DNA of 24,270 nt from Tissierella praeacuta_A (lineage in GTDB: Bacteria > Bacillota > Clostridia > Tissierellales > Tissierellaceae). Location: NCBI RefSeq assembly GCF_040396155.1, contig NZ_JBEBOY010000044.1, forward strand, positions 1-24,270. Reading direction: 5' to 3'. This document shows, piece by piece, positions 24,254 through 24,270 of the stretch. The position numbers and the translations under genes were made by a program. The notes beneath the pieces are model-generated. The model ran no database searches and was not told the origin of the DNA. It saw only the letters and a list, made by a program, of their open reading frames with translations. Numbering within the stretch: the first letter of the stretch is position 1; each line of letters opens with the position of its first letter.

Positions 24254-24270
24254 ATATCTATAATAATATC

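Noticed and set aside
1..24270. CRISPR arrays, tRNA or rRNA genes, and intact insertion sequences
   Set aside because: No regularly spaced direct repeats, tRNA-like cloverleaf, rRNA segment or transposase reading frame was seen on either strand.

Overview
The window looks like an accessory polysaccharide locus of a low-GC Gram-positive anaerobe, most likely a Lachnospiraceae-type Clostridia. Supporting signs are AT-rich DNA, strong AGGAGG-type ribosome sites, RgpF-family rhamnan enzymes, a secreted protein made of choline/cell-wall-binding repeats with a Gram-positive signal peptide, and no outer-membrane assembly genes. The species cannot be fixed from the sequence alone.

Layout, left to right. 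A MarR-like regulator runs off the left edge (1-70, minus) behind a promoter that carries two operator-like repeats. After a gene-poor stretch comes one rightward glycosyltransferase (524-1285). Everything from 19443 down to 1296 is then leftward, tightly spaced and probably one long operon: sugar-phosphate transferase (initiating enzyme), GT4, GT2, ABC exporter permease and ATPase (Wzm/Wzt type), an SDR sugar reductase, two tandem RgpF-like rhamnan enzymes, a GT-B transferase with a C-terminal coiled coil, a CMP-sugar synthetase, a zinc-site SDR epimerase, an acyltransferase, RfbC, and a GT2-GT4 fusion. A likely terminator for this operon lies inside the 3' end of the convergent rightward gene.

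Upstream of the operon promoter are two separate leftward units: an O-antigen ligase/polymerase-like membrane protein (20106-21665) and a highly repetitive secreted cell-wall-binding protein (21895-23589), each with its own promoter and terminator. The right edge holds gene-poor DNA with a GC-rich island that may be a structured RNA, and a small unrecognised repeat-containing ORF.

Working model. A sugar is placed on undecaprenyl phosphate, and the GTs and RgpF proteins extend a deoxyhexose-rich chain (rhamnose, perhaps 6-deoxy-talose, with O-acetyl groups). The chain is exported whole by the ABC transporter. The most interesting possibility, which is inference, is that the GT-B/coiled-coil protein plus the neighbouring CMP-sugar synthetase form a chain-capping and length-measuring module, similar in logic to the Gram-negative WbbB and WbdD terminators. 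The exporter permease carries an added extracytoplasmic beta-rich domain, while the ATPase lacks the usual carbohydrate-binding domain. No LCP ligase, RfbA/B/D or ulosonic-acid biosynthesis genes lie in the window, so those steps must be encoded elsewhere.
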